In this document: in pieces, positions 1 to 8,414 of the stretch
Layout of the letters: each line of letters opens with the position of its first letter
Numbering within the stretch: the first letter of the stretch is position 1
DNA from: Prochlorococcaceae cyanobacterium jk18x22bins.40
Lineage (GTDB): Bacteria; Cyanobacteriota; Cyanobacteriia; PCC-6307; Cyanobiaceae
Length of the DNA stretch: 64,000 nt
Direction: 5' to 3'
Assembly (NCBI GenBank): GCA_022826155.1
Contig: JAJDVL010000004.1
Location: forward strand, 1-64,000
Translations under genes and position numbers: made by a program
Notes under the pieces: model-generated
Databases searched by the model: none
What the model was told of the DNA's origin: nothing
What the model saw: the letters and a program-made list of their open reading frames with translations, nothing else

Positions 1-2759
1 AGTTGATAGCGGAGGCCTGTGGTGTAGGTGTTGCTGCTGTGGGCCAGGGAGGCATCGATGTAGGGAGTGAGGAGAGCGTGGTTGGCGGTGGGGAAGCCGT
101 AGGCGAGTTCAGCGTTGAAGCGTGGGGTGAGGGGAGAGGAGCTGAGGGCCAGTTCGTTGGGGTCTGTGAAGGAGAAGGGGTCCAGGTGGAGATGGGAGAG
201 GGAGGAGTTGGTCTGTCCGAAGGAGGGTTGTAGGGCCAGGGAGAGACCTTCGCCCCGTTCACCAGGCAAGAGGACGACACTGCCGCCAATGCCCCATTCG
301 CTGCGATCCCCGCCAAAGAGGAGGACGCGGGCGTTGGTGGAGCCGCTGAGACGACCTTGACTAGGAAGCCAGTTGAGTTGACCGCTTAGTTCTGTAGCAC
401 TAGGTCCAGAGTCACTAAGAATTAAAGCCAGGTCTGCTGAAGTTTTTAGTTGGCCGGTATTAAAGGGGAAGTTATGGGAGAATTGAGCAGAAATGCTTCC
501 TTCCTTAGAGTCGTTATCTAAGAAGGAAGTTGTGGAACCGCTCAAGCCAATACTTAAAGCAGATAAATCAGATTGCCAGATCCGATAATTAGCACCACCT
601 GCAAAGCTGAAGAAGTCGCCGGAAGAAGAGTAGGATTCCTCTTCAGTGGAATCAAAGTCTAAACCAACAATAGAATTGATGATGGTTTCGGTGTTGGGTC
701 TTCCGTAGTCAAGTGTGGTCCAGAGGGTGAGAGAATCTGAAGCATCCCAAGCAATAAATGGACTGATACTGAACATCTCTAAGTCATAGGTGCCTTCTAC
801 GGCCTCTAGGTACTCAAAATCAGAATTGGATCGAGTGTAATCGAACTGAAGACCAGTAATTAAAGGAACTTCAGGATTGGGAATTAGAGTAAGTCCAATT
901 CCATAGTTGATAGTTGTACCATCAATGCTAAGATCAGGATCACTATTATCATTGAATTGGGAAAAGTCAATATTTGCATTTGATAGAGCATTAAAGCGAG
1001 GAGAAGATCCTTGATCTTTGGAATCTGTTTGTGCAAGACTAAATGGAACAGAGAAGTCTAGTCCGGAGAATGCCTGATCCAGGGAGATGGCGCCGTTTTG
1101 CAGTGCCTCATGGTGGATGTAGAGATTCTCAGCCAGGCTATTTATTTGTTCATTGCTACTGTTAGAGGAACGTAATTGTTTCTGAATGAAATCAACGCCA
1201 GCATCTATGCCTTCACCTAGAATTTTTTTAGCTGCTTTACCTATTTTAACAGGTTTGAGAACTTTATTAATTACAACTATTTCAAGAATTTCTTTGCCAG
1301 CTTCTTTAGCAAATTCTTTTCCTAATTCAGTTCTTATTTCTTTTCTTTGTTCTTCACTCCAATTATTTGCTGCTTCCTCTATCTTCCGCTGTTTTTCCTC
1401 ACGTGATCCGTCTTCTTTTAGTATATCTTCAATTGTATCGTTTAGTTCTTCTAGTGGATCTTCTGTTTGATCTTCCTCATCTTCTAGAGGGTCTTCTGTT
1501 TGATCTTCTATATCATCCATCTCACCTTCTACTTCTTCATCTTCTAGAGAGTCTTCTATTTGATCTCCTATATCATCCATCTCGTCTTCTATCCCTTCAT
1601 ATGTTACAGTGATGCGTAAATCGTCAGATTCACGAACGGTTTTTCCTTCTGAAGTAGTGGCGACTGCGACATGAGGTAAGGTAAATTCTCCTGAAGTAGT
1701 GCCTACAGCCCTCACTCTTACAGTTTGCGGAACATTCCAATTTGTTTGATTAAATGTGAGGGTGGTGGGTCCAATTTCCAAAGATCCAGCAGTATTACTT
1801 ATTTCTACAGTTACAGGAGATCTGTATTGACAACTGAGAGTAACAGAATAGCTATCCTGTGCAATAGGAGTAGGTTGATCAGGAGGAACTTCCTTCAATG
1901 TAAGACTGATTGCCTTTTTGCTGAGGATCGGCTTGGGAGTTTTCTCGGCGACTATGTTGACGTTAAAGGAAAGACTGGCATCGCCATCATCTTTACCATC
2001 GCTGGCGGTGACGGTGATGGTTGTGAAGTCGCCTGTTACGGCTTTTTCCAAAGCATTGATACTCAAGGTGCTACCAGATATGGAGGCATTGATCCAGGAT
2101 CTTTCGCCAGTGACTTCGTAGGTTAGATCATCACCGTCAGGATCTTCAAAGAAACTTGAGAGATCAGTACTAAATCTGGTGTCCTTTTCCGCGTTACACC
2201 GGTCAGAAAGTGTTCCGCCAACGCTCAGAAATGTTTGATCGGGGATGGAGCCTGTTGTGGTGGGAGGTTTGTTTCCTAAATGTCCTAAATGACAATGACG
2301 TTTATGGATAAATTCGTCGTCTTGTTGTATTATCTCAAGGTCATAGATAACAGCCTGAGTCAGAGTGTTGTCTACTCTCACTTCATCGTTTGCAGTATCC
2401 GTTGCGTTTCTCATATCTTCTGGAGTACATATAGGGACTATTGAATTACGCAATGGATGAGTACTCCAACTATAATTCGAGTTCCCGGGTATAATATCAC
2501 GATACTTGAAGTGATGAGCAAGAGCTGGAGTGCCTAGGAATAGAACAGCTAGTGTTGCAAACGTTGCAGAAGTAGACCAGGACAGGGGAGACGCTTGAGG
2601 AGATCGTGTCCGCCTCGGAAGGTCCTTGAAGGGTGGGGCTATGGCTGGAAGCAGCCGGGCCGCCGGTGTTGGATTGTCCATTTGGGTGGTGGTGGGGCGG
2701 TGGGAGAGAGGAGCAGGTAATTGCAGGTGGGTCAAGGGAAAAGAGTTGCGGGAAGGCAT
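1..2759 (-). CDS. Large secreted protein with cadherin-like domain, acidic repeats and C-terminal beta-barrel-like half (partial)
   Basis: The minus frame is open without a stop from 2759 to the left edge (at least 919 codons; the C-terminus is outside the window). The N-terminus has a long polar leader and then a hydrophobic stretch ending LFLGTPALA, a plausible signal peptidase site. Next comes a cadherin/dystroglycan-like module (FEDPDGDDLTYEVTGE, then FTTITVTASDGKDDGDASL), a Calx-beta-like beta segment (SVTLSCQYRSPVTVEIS), and a very acidic stretch with repeated DQTEDPLEDEE units (plus positions about 1440-1600). The final third has alternating Gly/aromatic-rich strands (GGDRSEWGIGGSVVLLPGER, then TPYIDASLAHSSNTYTTGLR), as in autotransporter beta-domains of marine bacteria. 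ATG 2759 and ATG 2681 are both in frame and neither has a clear Shine-Dalgarno, so the start is uncertain. Surface exposure and a host-interaction role are inferred; the passenger domain family is not certain. Confidence 0.75.
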   Translation of the reverse strand, partial: MPSRNSFPLTHLQLPAPLSHRPTTTQMDNPTPAARLLPAIAPPFKDLPRRTRSPQASPLSWSTSATFATLAVLFLGTPALAHHFKYRDIIPGNSNYSWSTHPLRNSIVPICTPEDMRNATDTANDEVRVDNTLTQAVIYDLEIIQQDDEFIHKRHCHLGHLGNKPPTTTGSIPDQTFLSVGGTLSDRCNAEKDTRFSTDLSSFFEDPDGDDLTYEVTGERSWINASISGSTLSINALEKAVTGDFTTITVTASDGKDDGDASLSFNVNIVAEKTPKPILSKKAISLTLKEVPPDQPTPIAQDSYSVTLSCQYRSPVTVEISNTAGSLEIGPTTLTFNQTNWNVPQTVRVRAVGTTSGEFTLPHVAVATTSEGKTVRESDDLRITVTYEGIEDEMDDIGDQIEDSLEDEEVEGEMDDIEDQTEDPLEDEEDQTEDPLEELNDTIEDILKEDGSREEKQRKIEEAANNWSEEQRKEIRTELGKEFAKEAGKEILEIVVINKVLKPVKIGKAAKKILGEGIDAGVDFIQKQLRSSNSSNEQINSLAENLYIHHEALQNGAISLDQAFSGLDFSVPFSLAQTDSKDQGSSPRFNALSNANIDFSQFNDNSDPDLSIDGTTINYGIGLTLIPNPEVPLITGLQFDYTRSNSDFEYLEAVEGTYDLEMFSISPFIAWDASDSLTLWTTLDYGRPNTETIINSIVGLDFDSTEEESYSSSGDFFSFAGGANYRIWQSDLSALSIGLSGSTTSFLDNDSKEGSISAQFSHNFPFNTGQLKTSADLALILSDSGPSATELSGQLNWLPSQGRLSGSTNARVLLFGGDRSEWGIGGSVVLLPGERGEGLSLALQPSFGQTNSSLSHLHLDPFSFTDPNELALSSSPLTPRFNAELAYGFPTANHALLTPYIDASLAHSSNTYTTGLRYQ

Positions 2760-2852
2760 AGGCTTTGCGTGAAGGTGGCTAGGAGGGTAGGCTTGCTAAG
2801 GCTGGATGAGAAAGGGCTACTCCTGTTCTGGTGTGTTGATCCTCGATGATTA

Positions 2853-3014
2853 TTAGCGAGGTAATTCCGTCAGATTGGGTTTAACCTGTAGAACGCTCTC
2901 ACCTATTTTGGTGATTTCTTCATTTAATTGGATAGCTTGAAATGCAACAACTGCGGTGGTAATCCCACCGAGAAATGATCCAAACCAGGCAGCTCGTTGT
3001 AAGAATAAATCCAT
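2853..3014 (-). CDS. Possible small membrane protein (53 aa), overlapping frame
   Basis: A 53-residue frame starts at ATG 3014 with MDLFLQRAAWFGSF, followed by a hydrophobic helix (LGGITTAVVAFQAI) and an amphipathic tail (NEEITKIGESVLQVKPNLTE). The helix-plus-tail look is protein-like. There is no ribosome-binding site before the ATG, and the frame overlaps the 2924-3109 gene in another register. It could be the second half of one two-helix protein interrupted by a frameshift around 3014-3030, or a non-coding coincidence. No family is recognised. Confidence 0.35.
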   Translation of the reverse strand: MDLFLQRAAWFGSFLGGITTAVVAFQAIQLNEEITKIGESVLQVKPNLTELPR

Positions 3015-3109
3015 GGGTTGGTTGTTTGAGATGAAATCACAAGGAAGCCTGAGGTTAAAGAGAAGGCAGCGGCGAATGCATCGACAAAGTATCTGACTTT
3101 AGTCAACAT
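2924..3109 (-). CDS. Small hypothetical membrane protein (61 aa)
   Basis: ATG 3109 is preceded by a good ribosome-binding site (AGGAG, 7 nt upstream) that lies inside the last codons of the LRR gene upstream, so the two are probably co-transcribed and translationally coupled. The first 27 residues (MLTKVRYFVDAFAAAFSLTS, then GFLVIS) form a credible membrane helix. The C-terminal half (after about residue 35) is low in hydrophobicity and looks unlike a natural tail, while another frame is protein-like there (see 2853-3014). A frameshift within this locus is possible. No known family is recognised. Confidence 0.45.
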   Translation of the reverse strand: MLTKVRYFVDAFAAAFSLTSGFLVISSQTTNPWIYSYNELPGLDHFSVGLPPQLLHFKLSN

Positions 3110-3112
3110 AAC

Positions 3113-4034
3113 TTATCTCCTACATGTTGGAAGCTTGTGATTATAGAGATTATTAGTGTCAGCGTTATCAAGACTAAGATGGCTCAAACTGGATGGCAAT
3201 GTGGGTAAGCAGGACATCTTATTTTCGTTTTCGTGAAGCCAGAGGGTGTCTAGCTTATTAAGATTATTGAAGATGTTTTTAGGTAAACTATCTAAATTAT
3301 TTTCTCTGAGTCCGAGATGTCGTAAATTAAAGAGCCCAGAGAAGATGTCTTGGGGCAGGGCTTCTAGATGATTCCCATTAAGGCCAAGAATTTCCAGGTC
3401 AGAGAGACTATTAAATATTTCTGAATGAAGGTCATCTAGATCGTTACTAGATAATATAGAGATTTTCTAGATTCGTGAGAGTATTAAATATGTCTACTGG
3501 TAAATTGACTAGGCGGTTGTGCTCCAGAGCAAGCCACTCTAGACGTTCAAGATTATTGAATATTTTTGAAGGTAAGCTGGTTAGACGATTGCTTCTCAGA
3601 TCGAGTTTTTCTAGATGACTGAGATCATTAAATACATCTGGCCTCAGCCTGGTGAGACTATTACCAGACAGATCAAGAACTTCCAGATCACTGAGCCCAT
3701 TGAATACACCTGGCTCCAGTCTGGTGAGACCATTATTAGACAGATCAAGAACTTCTAGGTCGGAAAGGTCTTTGAAGTTCCCTGAACCCAGTGAGAGCGT
3801 TTCCCCCCTATTGCTAAGATCGCAAGTTGTACCACCAGAATTGTACTCTGGGTCCAGCCGCTCGCAGATATTATTGGCCAAAGCTGGAATGCGTGGTATA
3901 AGAAAGAGGAAAGCAGCCAGTGGAGCAACTGAGAAGGCGAAGGGAAGGTTGGTAAGAGGACAGGTGCAGAGGAGGTCACGGAAGCGTTTTGCTGTAGAGG
4001 ACAACATCTGGGACACGGGGAAGAGGTGGTGCAT
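3113..4034 (-). pseudogene. Secreted leucine-rich-repeat protein, interrupted by a one-base frameshift
   Basis: The N-terminal signal region ends FLFLIPRIPALA. About nine LRR units of 24 residues follow, with consensus LxxLxLxxNxLxxLPxxIF (for example LEVLDLSNNGLTRLEPGVF and LEWLALEHNRLVNLPVDIF). The frame opened at 4034 stops at 3447 after LENLYII. The LRR consensus continues immediately in the next register (SSNDLDDLHSEIFNSLSDLE) to a stop at 3113-3115. Removing one A in the ATTATCTAG stretch restores a perfect 11-residue LxxLxLxxNxL unit (LENLYISSNDL). This is either a recent inactivation, a sequencing or assembly error, or a switchable state. ATG 4007 is an alternative start. An extracellular binding role is inferred from the repeat type. 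It lies downstream of, and resembles, the LRR gene at 4132-4797. Confidence 0.75.
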
Positions 4035-4131
4035 GATTCAGGTGTGTGGCTGAGGAAGAAGGTGACTGGAAGCAAAAGCTAAGATCAAGAGCCTCGCAGG
4101 CTGGACGATCATCTTTGAGAAGACTGCTGCA

Positions 4132-4797
4132 TTATGGTCCCAATTCTGTTGGATTTTCTCTACACCTTATGAAATTATGGTCATTTATAGAGTTTGTGTT
4201 GTCATCAATTAGATAGAGATTCTCTAAGCTAGCTGGCAAATTTGGCAGACAAGTTAAGTTGTTGCCCCATAACCAGAGTGCCCGTAAAGACCTAAGTCTG
4301 TTGAAAATGTTTGGCTGCTGGCGCCATAGATCGTCGCTTAAGTTATTATTATCTAGTGCAAGTACTTGTAAATTATGAAGTTCACTGAAGACTTCTTCTG
4401 GTAAATCGTTTAGATTATTTTCATGCAGTGTGAGTCTTTGTAAATTATGAAGCCCATTGAAGATTTCTTCCGGCAAATTACTTAAGTTATTATTATTTAA
4501 GTAGAGATATTTTAGATTGTTAAGTTCTTTGAAGGATTCTGCTGGTAGGTTTTCTAGATCCTTGGAGCTTAGGTCGAGTATTGTACATTCTTTCCTAGAA
4601 TATATTTTATTATTAAAGATATCGTGATAGTAGATCTTGTTATTAGAACTACGGTAACAAAATTCTGCTAGCGCTGGAGGCGCTGGAGCGAAGAAGAGGA
4701 GACCAACGACTGGAACTGCAGAGAAGATAAGTGGAGCGTCCCATGAGATCCATGTCTGGATCTGTCTCAGAAAAGGTTTGAGACCGGCAGCAGACAC
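4132..4797 (-). CDS. Secreted leucine-rich-repeat protein
   Basis: This 221-residue protein starts at GTG 4797, which has a strong ribosome-binding site (AGGAAGGGAG, about 6 nt spacing). The longer frame from ATG 4980 would give an implausible 105-residue leader. From GTG the N-terminus is a long signal peptide whose hydrophobic core (PLIFSAVPVVGLLFFAPA) ends PPALA. The mature part has a short Cys-containing cap, then about five 24-residue LRRs (LKYLYLNNNNLSNLPEEIF, LQRLTLHENNLNDLPEEVF, LQVLALDNNNLS, LRALWLWGNNLTCLPNLP) and a capping end (LENLYLIDDNTNS, then FIRCRENPTELGP). Secretion and ligand binding are inferred from the repeat type. The gene heads a minus-strand run of surface-protein genes. 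Confidence 0.8.
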   Translation of the reverse strand: MSAAGLKPFLRQIQTWISWDAPLIFSAVPVVGLLFFAPAPPALAEFCYRSSNNKIYYHDIFNNKIYSRKECTILDLSSKDLENLPAESFKELNNLKYLYLNNNNLSNLPEEIFNGLHNLQRLTLHENNLNDLPEEVFSELHNLQVLALDNNNLSDDLWRQQPNIFNRLRSLRALWLWGNNLTCLPNLPASLENLYLIDDNTNSINDHNFIRCRENPTELGP

Positions 4798-5005
4798 CCC
4801 TACTCCCTTCCTGGGGGCAGTGGGTAAGGACGTGGAGGCAAGCTTCTGAGGGTGGTTGGCGTGGTGCTGGTTTCTTTTAGTCCCTCCCTGCCGAGCAGAT
4901 GCATTCAAAAAGGTCAGCTCCTGTTTGCGCTTCTCCATCCTGCGGGAGAAGGAGAAGCTGGCACTTTTCAGCCGTCGCAAGCAAACCCTCTTAAGAGATT
5001 CTTCA

Positions 5006-5020
5006 GGGGGGGGGGGGGGG
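5006..5020. repeat. Homopolymer of 15 G
   Basis: Fifteen consecutive G on the plus strand (C15 read in the direction of the LRR gene), 209 nt upstream of the chosen GTG start at 4797. Long poly-G/C tracts are slippage-prone and are known phase-variation switches when they lie in promoters, leaders or reading frames. Here it would fall in the leader or promoter region of the surface-protein gene. Confidence 0.9.
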
Positions 5021-5237
5021 ATTGTAACAATTCTTTACGTGTTTGTATTGTTGAGCCTGCTTCCTGCCCTTTTCCCTGCTCCAAGGGGGAAGCGTCGGTT
5101 TTTTGCCAATTCGCTTTGCGGCTTTGCAGGCCTTGGATCAAGCGGGATAGTCGAGGCACAGGAGAGAGCCAAACTTGCCCCATCTTGGCCCCTCACCCGG
5201 TTCTTGGCAAGCTTCATTGCAATATCTTCACGTAACT

Positions 5238-5263
5238 CCCTGGCGCGGGTATCCGCGCCAGGG
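5238..5263. terminator. Strong GC hairpin, terminator-like
   Basis: A perfect 11-bp inverted repeat (arms 5238-5248 and 5253-5263, tetraloop GTAT) rich in G/C. No clear T-run follows on either strand, so it may be a degenerate terminator or a remnant repeat rather than an active intrinsic terminator. Confidence 0.4.
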
Positions 5264-5307
5264 GTCTTATGCCTGGCTCCACGTCCGTTTTGCCGCGCCG
5301 CTACCCC

Positions 5308-5555
5308 AGCGGCGCAGACGCTTTCTCTGGGCCACAGCAGGCTACGGCTGGGGTGCGCTCTCCCTCAAACCCGATGGCAACGAGGAGGAATACAAGCCCG
5401 ACACCACCATGACCATGGCGGCCCTCGGCATGGACGGCCTGCTCCTGGACGGGGTCAGCAAAGGCGTCAGCCTCAACGCCTCCGCTGACCTCCCCTCCAT
5501 GGACGGCGCCGCCAGCACCGGGCAGCAGTTTGCAAAAGAAAAAACGAACATATAA
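5308..5555 (+). pseudogene. Remnant of an autotransporter-type surface protein
   Basis: The plus frame reads FLWATAGYGWGALSLKP, then DTTMTMAALGMDGLLLDG and VSLNASADLPSMDGAA, before running into unrelated sequence (QQFAKEKTNI, stop). The pattern (aromatic-W-G-x-x-G-Y-G-x-G-x-L-x-L-x-P, then a GLLLDG turn) is typical of the beta-strand repeats preceding the C-terminal barrel in large autotransporter-like proteins of marine bacteria. Only about 70 residues survive, with no start, signal peptide or barrel end. It lies opposite to and just beyond the cobB terminus, which suggests debris from a larger lost surface gene. Confidence 0.55.
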
Positions 5556-5585
5556 AAACCTTTCAGGATCTATTTCGTTCTCTAG

Positions 5586-5602
5586 CTCCTGTCAGACAGG
5601 AG
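5586..5602 (-). terminator. Small hairpin downstream of cobB
   Basis: CTCCTG and CAGGAG form a 6-bp stem around a 5-nt loop, 10 nt beyond the cobB stop codon. There is no T-run, so it could be the 3' end of the petH-zwf-opcA-cobB transcript only by position. Confidence 0.3.
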
Positions 5603-5612
5603 AATGAATTGT

Positions 5613-7052
5613 CTAGTCCAATCTTGACTTTCCAGTTGAGACAGTGACGGCGCGGGCCGCCGCCGCCAGTCTTCGGGGCGCCTGGGGGTGGCCACTCCAG
5701 TGCAGGTGCAGCCAACTGGCATGGAGCCTGCCGTGGCCCAGGCCTTCGCTGCGGGTGGGGACGCCCCAGCCGCTCAGTTGCCAGAGGGTGCCCAGGGGGC
5801 TGACGTTCCGGGAACTGTGGTCCGGCTCCGGCGCCCATTGCCAATGGTGGAATTCATGCCCCGTCACTTGCTCACGGGGGCGCACCACAGGACTGGCGCC
5901 ACAGGCCAATGCCCTGCGGTAACCCAGTTGGAGGACCCCATGGCGGGCTGCGCCAGGGAGGATGCCCGCCATGGGCCAGGGCCTGTTATCCGGGTCGTGG
6001 AGGGTGCGCAGCAGCAGCAGCATACCGCCGCATTCGGCGTAGACGGGCAGGCCATGATCATGGGCCAGCCGCAACGCCCTGAGGCTGCGGCTGGCCTGGG
6101 CAAGGGTGGCGCCATGGAGTTCGGGATAGCCCCCTGGCAACACCACCGCCGCTGTTCCCTCCGGCAGGGGTTGATCCGCCAACGGCGACCAGGCCTGGGT
6201 TCGCGCGCCCCAATGCTCCAACCACTCCCGCTGCTCCGGATAGAGGAAGCAAAACGCCTGATCATGGGCAACGGCCACCAGGGGAGCGGGCACACCGGAT
6301 GGCCGGGGCTGGGGGCGGGCTGGGGGGATCTCCGTGGCGCTGGCGGCCAGGAAAGGGGAGGGTCCAGGGGCGCCGCGGCTGGCTTGCAGGTATGGCAGGA
6401 GACGATCCAGGTCAAGCTGGCGCTCCGCCATGGCCGCCAGTTGGTCACAGCGGACCTGGAAGTGGCGGATCTCCGCTGGCGGTAGCAACCCCAGGTGGCG
6501 CGAGGGCAGCGCCATGGTCCCGCAACGGGGCAGACTGCCCAGCACCGGGAGGCCCGTCGGCTCCAGAGCCGCCCTCAGCAACTGCTGGTGCCGTGGGCTG
6601 CCCACGCCGTTGAGCACCACGCCACACCACGACAACCCAGGCTCCTGCTGGTGAAAGCCCGCCACCATGGCACGGATGGAGGCTCCCTGTCGGGCGGCAT
6701 CCACAACAAACAACAGGGGGAGATTCAGCAGGCGGGCCACGTGGGCGGTGCTGCCCTCCTGGCTGGGGCCGAGGCCGTCATACAGGCCCATGACCCCCTC
6801 CACCAGGCAGGCATCCGTGGCGCGCCCCCAATGGTGGAACGCCGCCCGTAGCCATGGCTCCCCGCAGAGGAGGGGATCCAGATTGCGACAGGGGCGGCCG
6901 CTGAGGGTCCCCAGTAATTGGGGATCCAGGTAGTCCGGCCCCACCTTGAAGGTCTGGACGGTGAGCCCCCGCTGCCGCAGGGCCGCCGTCAGACAGAGGC
7001 TCAGCAGGGTTTTGCCGGAGCCGCTTTGGGGTGCGGCGATGATGAGACCCAA
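5613..7052 (-). CDS. cobB: Cobyrinate a,c-diamide synthase
   Basis: This 479-residue protein amidates the a and c side chains of cobyrinate using glutamine and ATP in cobalamin synthesis. The N-terminal half is a dethiobiotin-synthetase-like P-loop domain (IIAAPQSGSGKTLLSLCLTA near residue 4, KVGPDYLDP near 37). The C-terminal half is a class I glutamine amidotransferase with the nucleophile Cys in YAECGGMLLLL (about residue 340) and the family HEFHHW segment. The length is normal for CobB/CbiA. It is the last gene of a minus-strand run, 13 nt after opcA, so likely co-transcribed. CbiA and CobB differ in substrate (cobalt inserted early or late); cyanobacteria use the early-cobalt route, so cbiA would be an equally good name. 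Confidence 0.92.
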   Translation of the reverse strand: MGLIIAAPQSGSGKTLLSLCLTAALRQRGLTVQTFKVGPDYLDPQLLGTLSGRPCRNLDPLLCGEPWLRAAFHHWGRATDACLVEGVMGLYDGLGPSQEGSTAHVARLLNLPLLFVVDAARQGASIRAMVAGFHQQEPGLSWCGVVLNGVGSPRHQQLLRAALEPTGLPVLGSLPRCGTMALPSRHLGLLPPAEIRHFQVRCDQLAAMAERQLDLDRLLPYLQASRGAPGPSPFLAASATEIPPARPQPRPSGVPAPLVAVAHDQAFCFLYPEQREWLEHWGARTQAWSPLADQPLPEGTAAVVLPGGYPELHGATLAQASRSLRALRLAHDHGLPVYAECGGMLLLLRTLHDPDNRPWPMAGILPGAARHGVLQLGYRRALACGASPVVRPREQVTGHEFHHWQWAPEPDHSSRNVSPLGTLWQLSGWGVPTRSEGLGHGRLHASWLHLHWSGHPQAPRRLAAAARAVTVSTGKSRLD

Positions 7053-7065
7053 GGGACTGCCGCCG

Positions 7066-8376
7066 TCAGGCTTGACTGGCAGCCGCAGCCGTCAGCATCC
7101 GGTGCGCCAGTTGGGCGGTGGTGGCCAGCAGGGGATTGGTGGTGTCGTGGCCACCGGCCAGGACACGGGTTTCCTGCACCTCCAGAGACCCATCAATCAG
7201 GGGGACGATCTCTTCCACCAAAGTCCGGGAGGAGATGTCTCCCCCCTCCAGCCTCATACAACCACTGGCTTCGCCGCAGAGCACCACGCAGAGTTCCCGT
7301 CCTTCGGGGGGCCTGCACAGCAGGCGCAGACCCAGAATGGAGCCGGCATGGGGTTTGGGGAAGCCCACGGGCACCGACACCAGGCGCAAATCCACCTTGA
7401 AGCCATCCGGCCGCTGGAAGCGGTAGACGCTGCTGTCCCGTTGTCGGCGGCCGGTATGGAGGGACCACTGGAGACGGCTGGCGATCCAGGCGGCCAGCAG
7501 CAGACCTTGACACAACTGGTCCCCCTCCACGTCAATGTCCACCTGCACCACATGGCTGAGGGCGGCGCGTCGGTCCTGGGCGTCAAAGGCCCTGGCCAGG
7601 GATTCGCGCCAGCCCCCCAGGCGGTACCAATTCAAGTCGGAGACCGCCTGAGAGGCGGCAATGCGCTGGGCCAGAATCCTCAGGGAGGGCTCCGTCTCCC
7701 CCAGGGCGGTATCCACAATTAACCGTCGCGGCGCCGTCGCCAGCCGCTCAAAGATGTCCGTGTGCTCCCCAAGGGCGCCTTCCCAGAGCACCCAGCAGGG
7801 CAATTGGCTGGGGATCAACCGGGGCAGCAGGTCCAGTTCCGTGGCAATGGACGCCGCTCCCCCACGGAACACCAGCACGTCCCCGCAGACACTCCCACCT
7901 GGGCTGTTGTCGTCCTCCGGCAGGGAACAATAGGCGGCCACCAGGGCATCCAGCGGTTGCTCCACGTCAATGGTGGGAGCCAGGGTGATCATGCGATGGG
8001 GCTGGAGTTCGCTGATGCTGGTTTCAATGGCCTGACCCCGCAGGTCGTCGAAGGAGCCGTTGTCCCCAGGCTGGGTGGCCAACACCTGGGGGAGGGTGCT
8101 GGAGAGGGGTGCGGTGGCGCTGGGGAGGCCATAGGCGCCAATGGCGCGACGGGCCGCATCCACCAGGCGAGGGCGTTGCATGCCCATCACCGCGTCCTGC
8201 AACAACCCGAGGCGGGCCAGGTGCTGCTCCAGCCAGGCCGGCTCCCAGACCACCAGGGTAAAGGTGGCAGAGCCGTTGTAGCCCTCGCCCGGATGCTCCC
8301 AAAGCCGGGTCAAATGGTCGGTCACCGCGTGGGGCGGCAGCTTGAGGGGAGCTTGCAGGGTGAACTGGGGGGCCAT
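7066..8376 (-). CDS. opcA: Glucose-6-phosphate dehydrogenase assembly protein OpcA
   Basis: This 436-residue protein is recognised as OpcA, the redox-responsive effector that promotes oligomerisation and activity of cyanobacterial G6PDH. It follows zwf by 38 nt, the usual cyanobacterial arrangement. It includes the family segments MITLAPTIDVEQPLDALVAA and the C-terminal GWRESLARAFDAQDRR. Several cysteines are present (SLPEDD...CGDVLVF, LCRPPEGRELCVVLCG, ASGCMRLEGG), consistent with thioredoxin-linked regulation known for the family, but which ones matter here cannot be read from sequence alone. Confidence 0.92.
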   Translation of the reverse strand: MAPQFTLQAPLKLPPHAVTDHLTRLWEHPGEGYNGSATFTLVVWEPAWLEQHLARLGLLQDAVMGMQRPRLVDAARRAIGAYGLPSATAPLSSTLPQVLATQPGDNGSFDDLRGQAIETSISELQPHRMITLAPTIDVEQPLDALVAAYCSLPEDDNSPGGSVCGDVLVFRGGAASIATELDLLPRLIPSQLPCWVLWEGALGEHTDIFERLATAPRRLIVDTALGETEPSLRILAQRIAASQAVSDLNWYRLGGWRESLARAFDAQDRRAALSHVVQVDIDVEGDQLCQGLLLAAWIASRLQWSLHTGRRQRDSSVYRFQRPDGFKVDLRLVSVPVGFPKPHAGSILGLRLLCRPPEGRELCVVLCGEASGCMRLEGGDISSRTLVEEIVPLIDGSLEVQETRVLAGGHDTTNPLLATTAQLAHRMLTAAAASQA

Positions 8377-8414
8377 GGCAAAGCGAGGCGAGGCGGAGGG
8401 GAGGGGCGTGGGGA

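Larger units (their letters stand above)
4798..5307. other. Gene-free accessory spacer
   Basis: No convincing gene lies between the LRR gene and the autotransporter remnant. The stretch holds a run of 15 G (5006-5020), an AT-rich segment containing TACAAT read on the minus strand just upstream of it (a possible -10 box for the LRR gene, without a recognisable -35), and a strong GC hairpin at 5238-5263. Open frames crossing it on both strands have no protein-like composition. Confidence 0.5.

Noticed and set aside
4968-5183. Minus-strand open frame running through the poly-C tract
   Set aside because: The tract would code for Pro repeats, with no domain pattern around; better seen as leader DNA.
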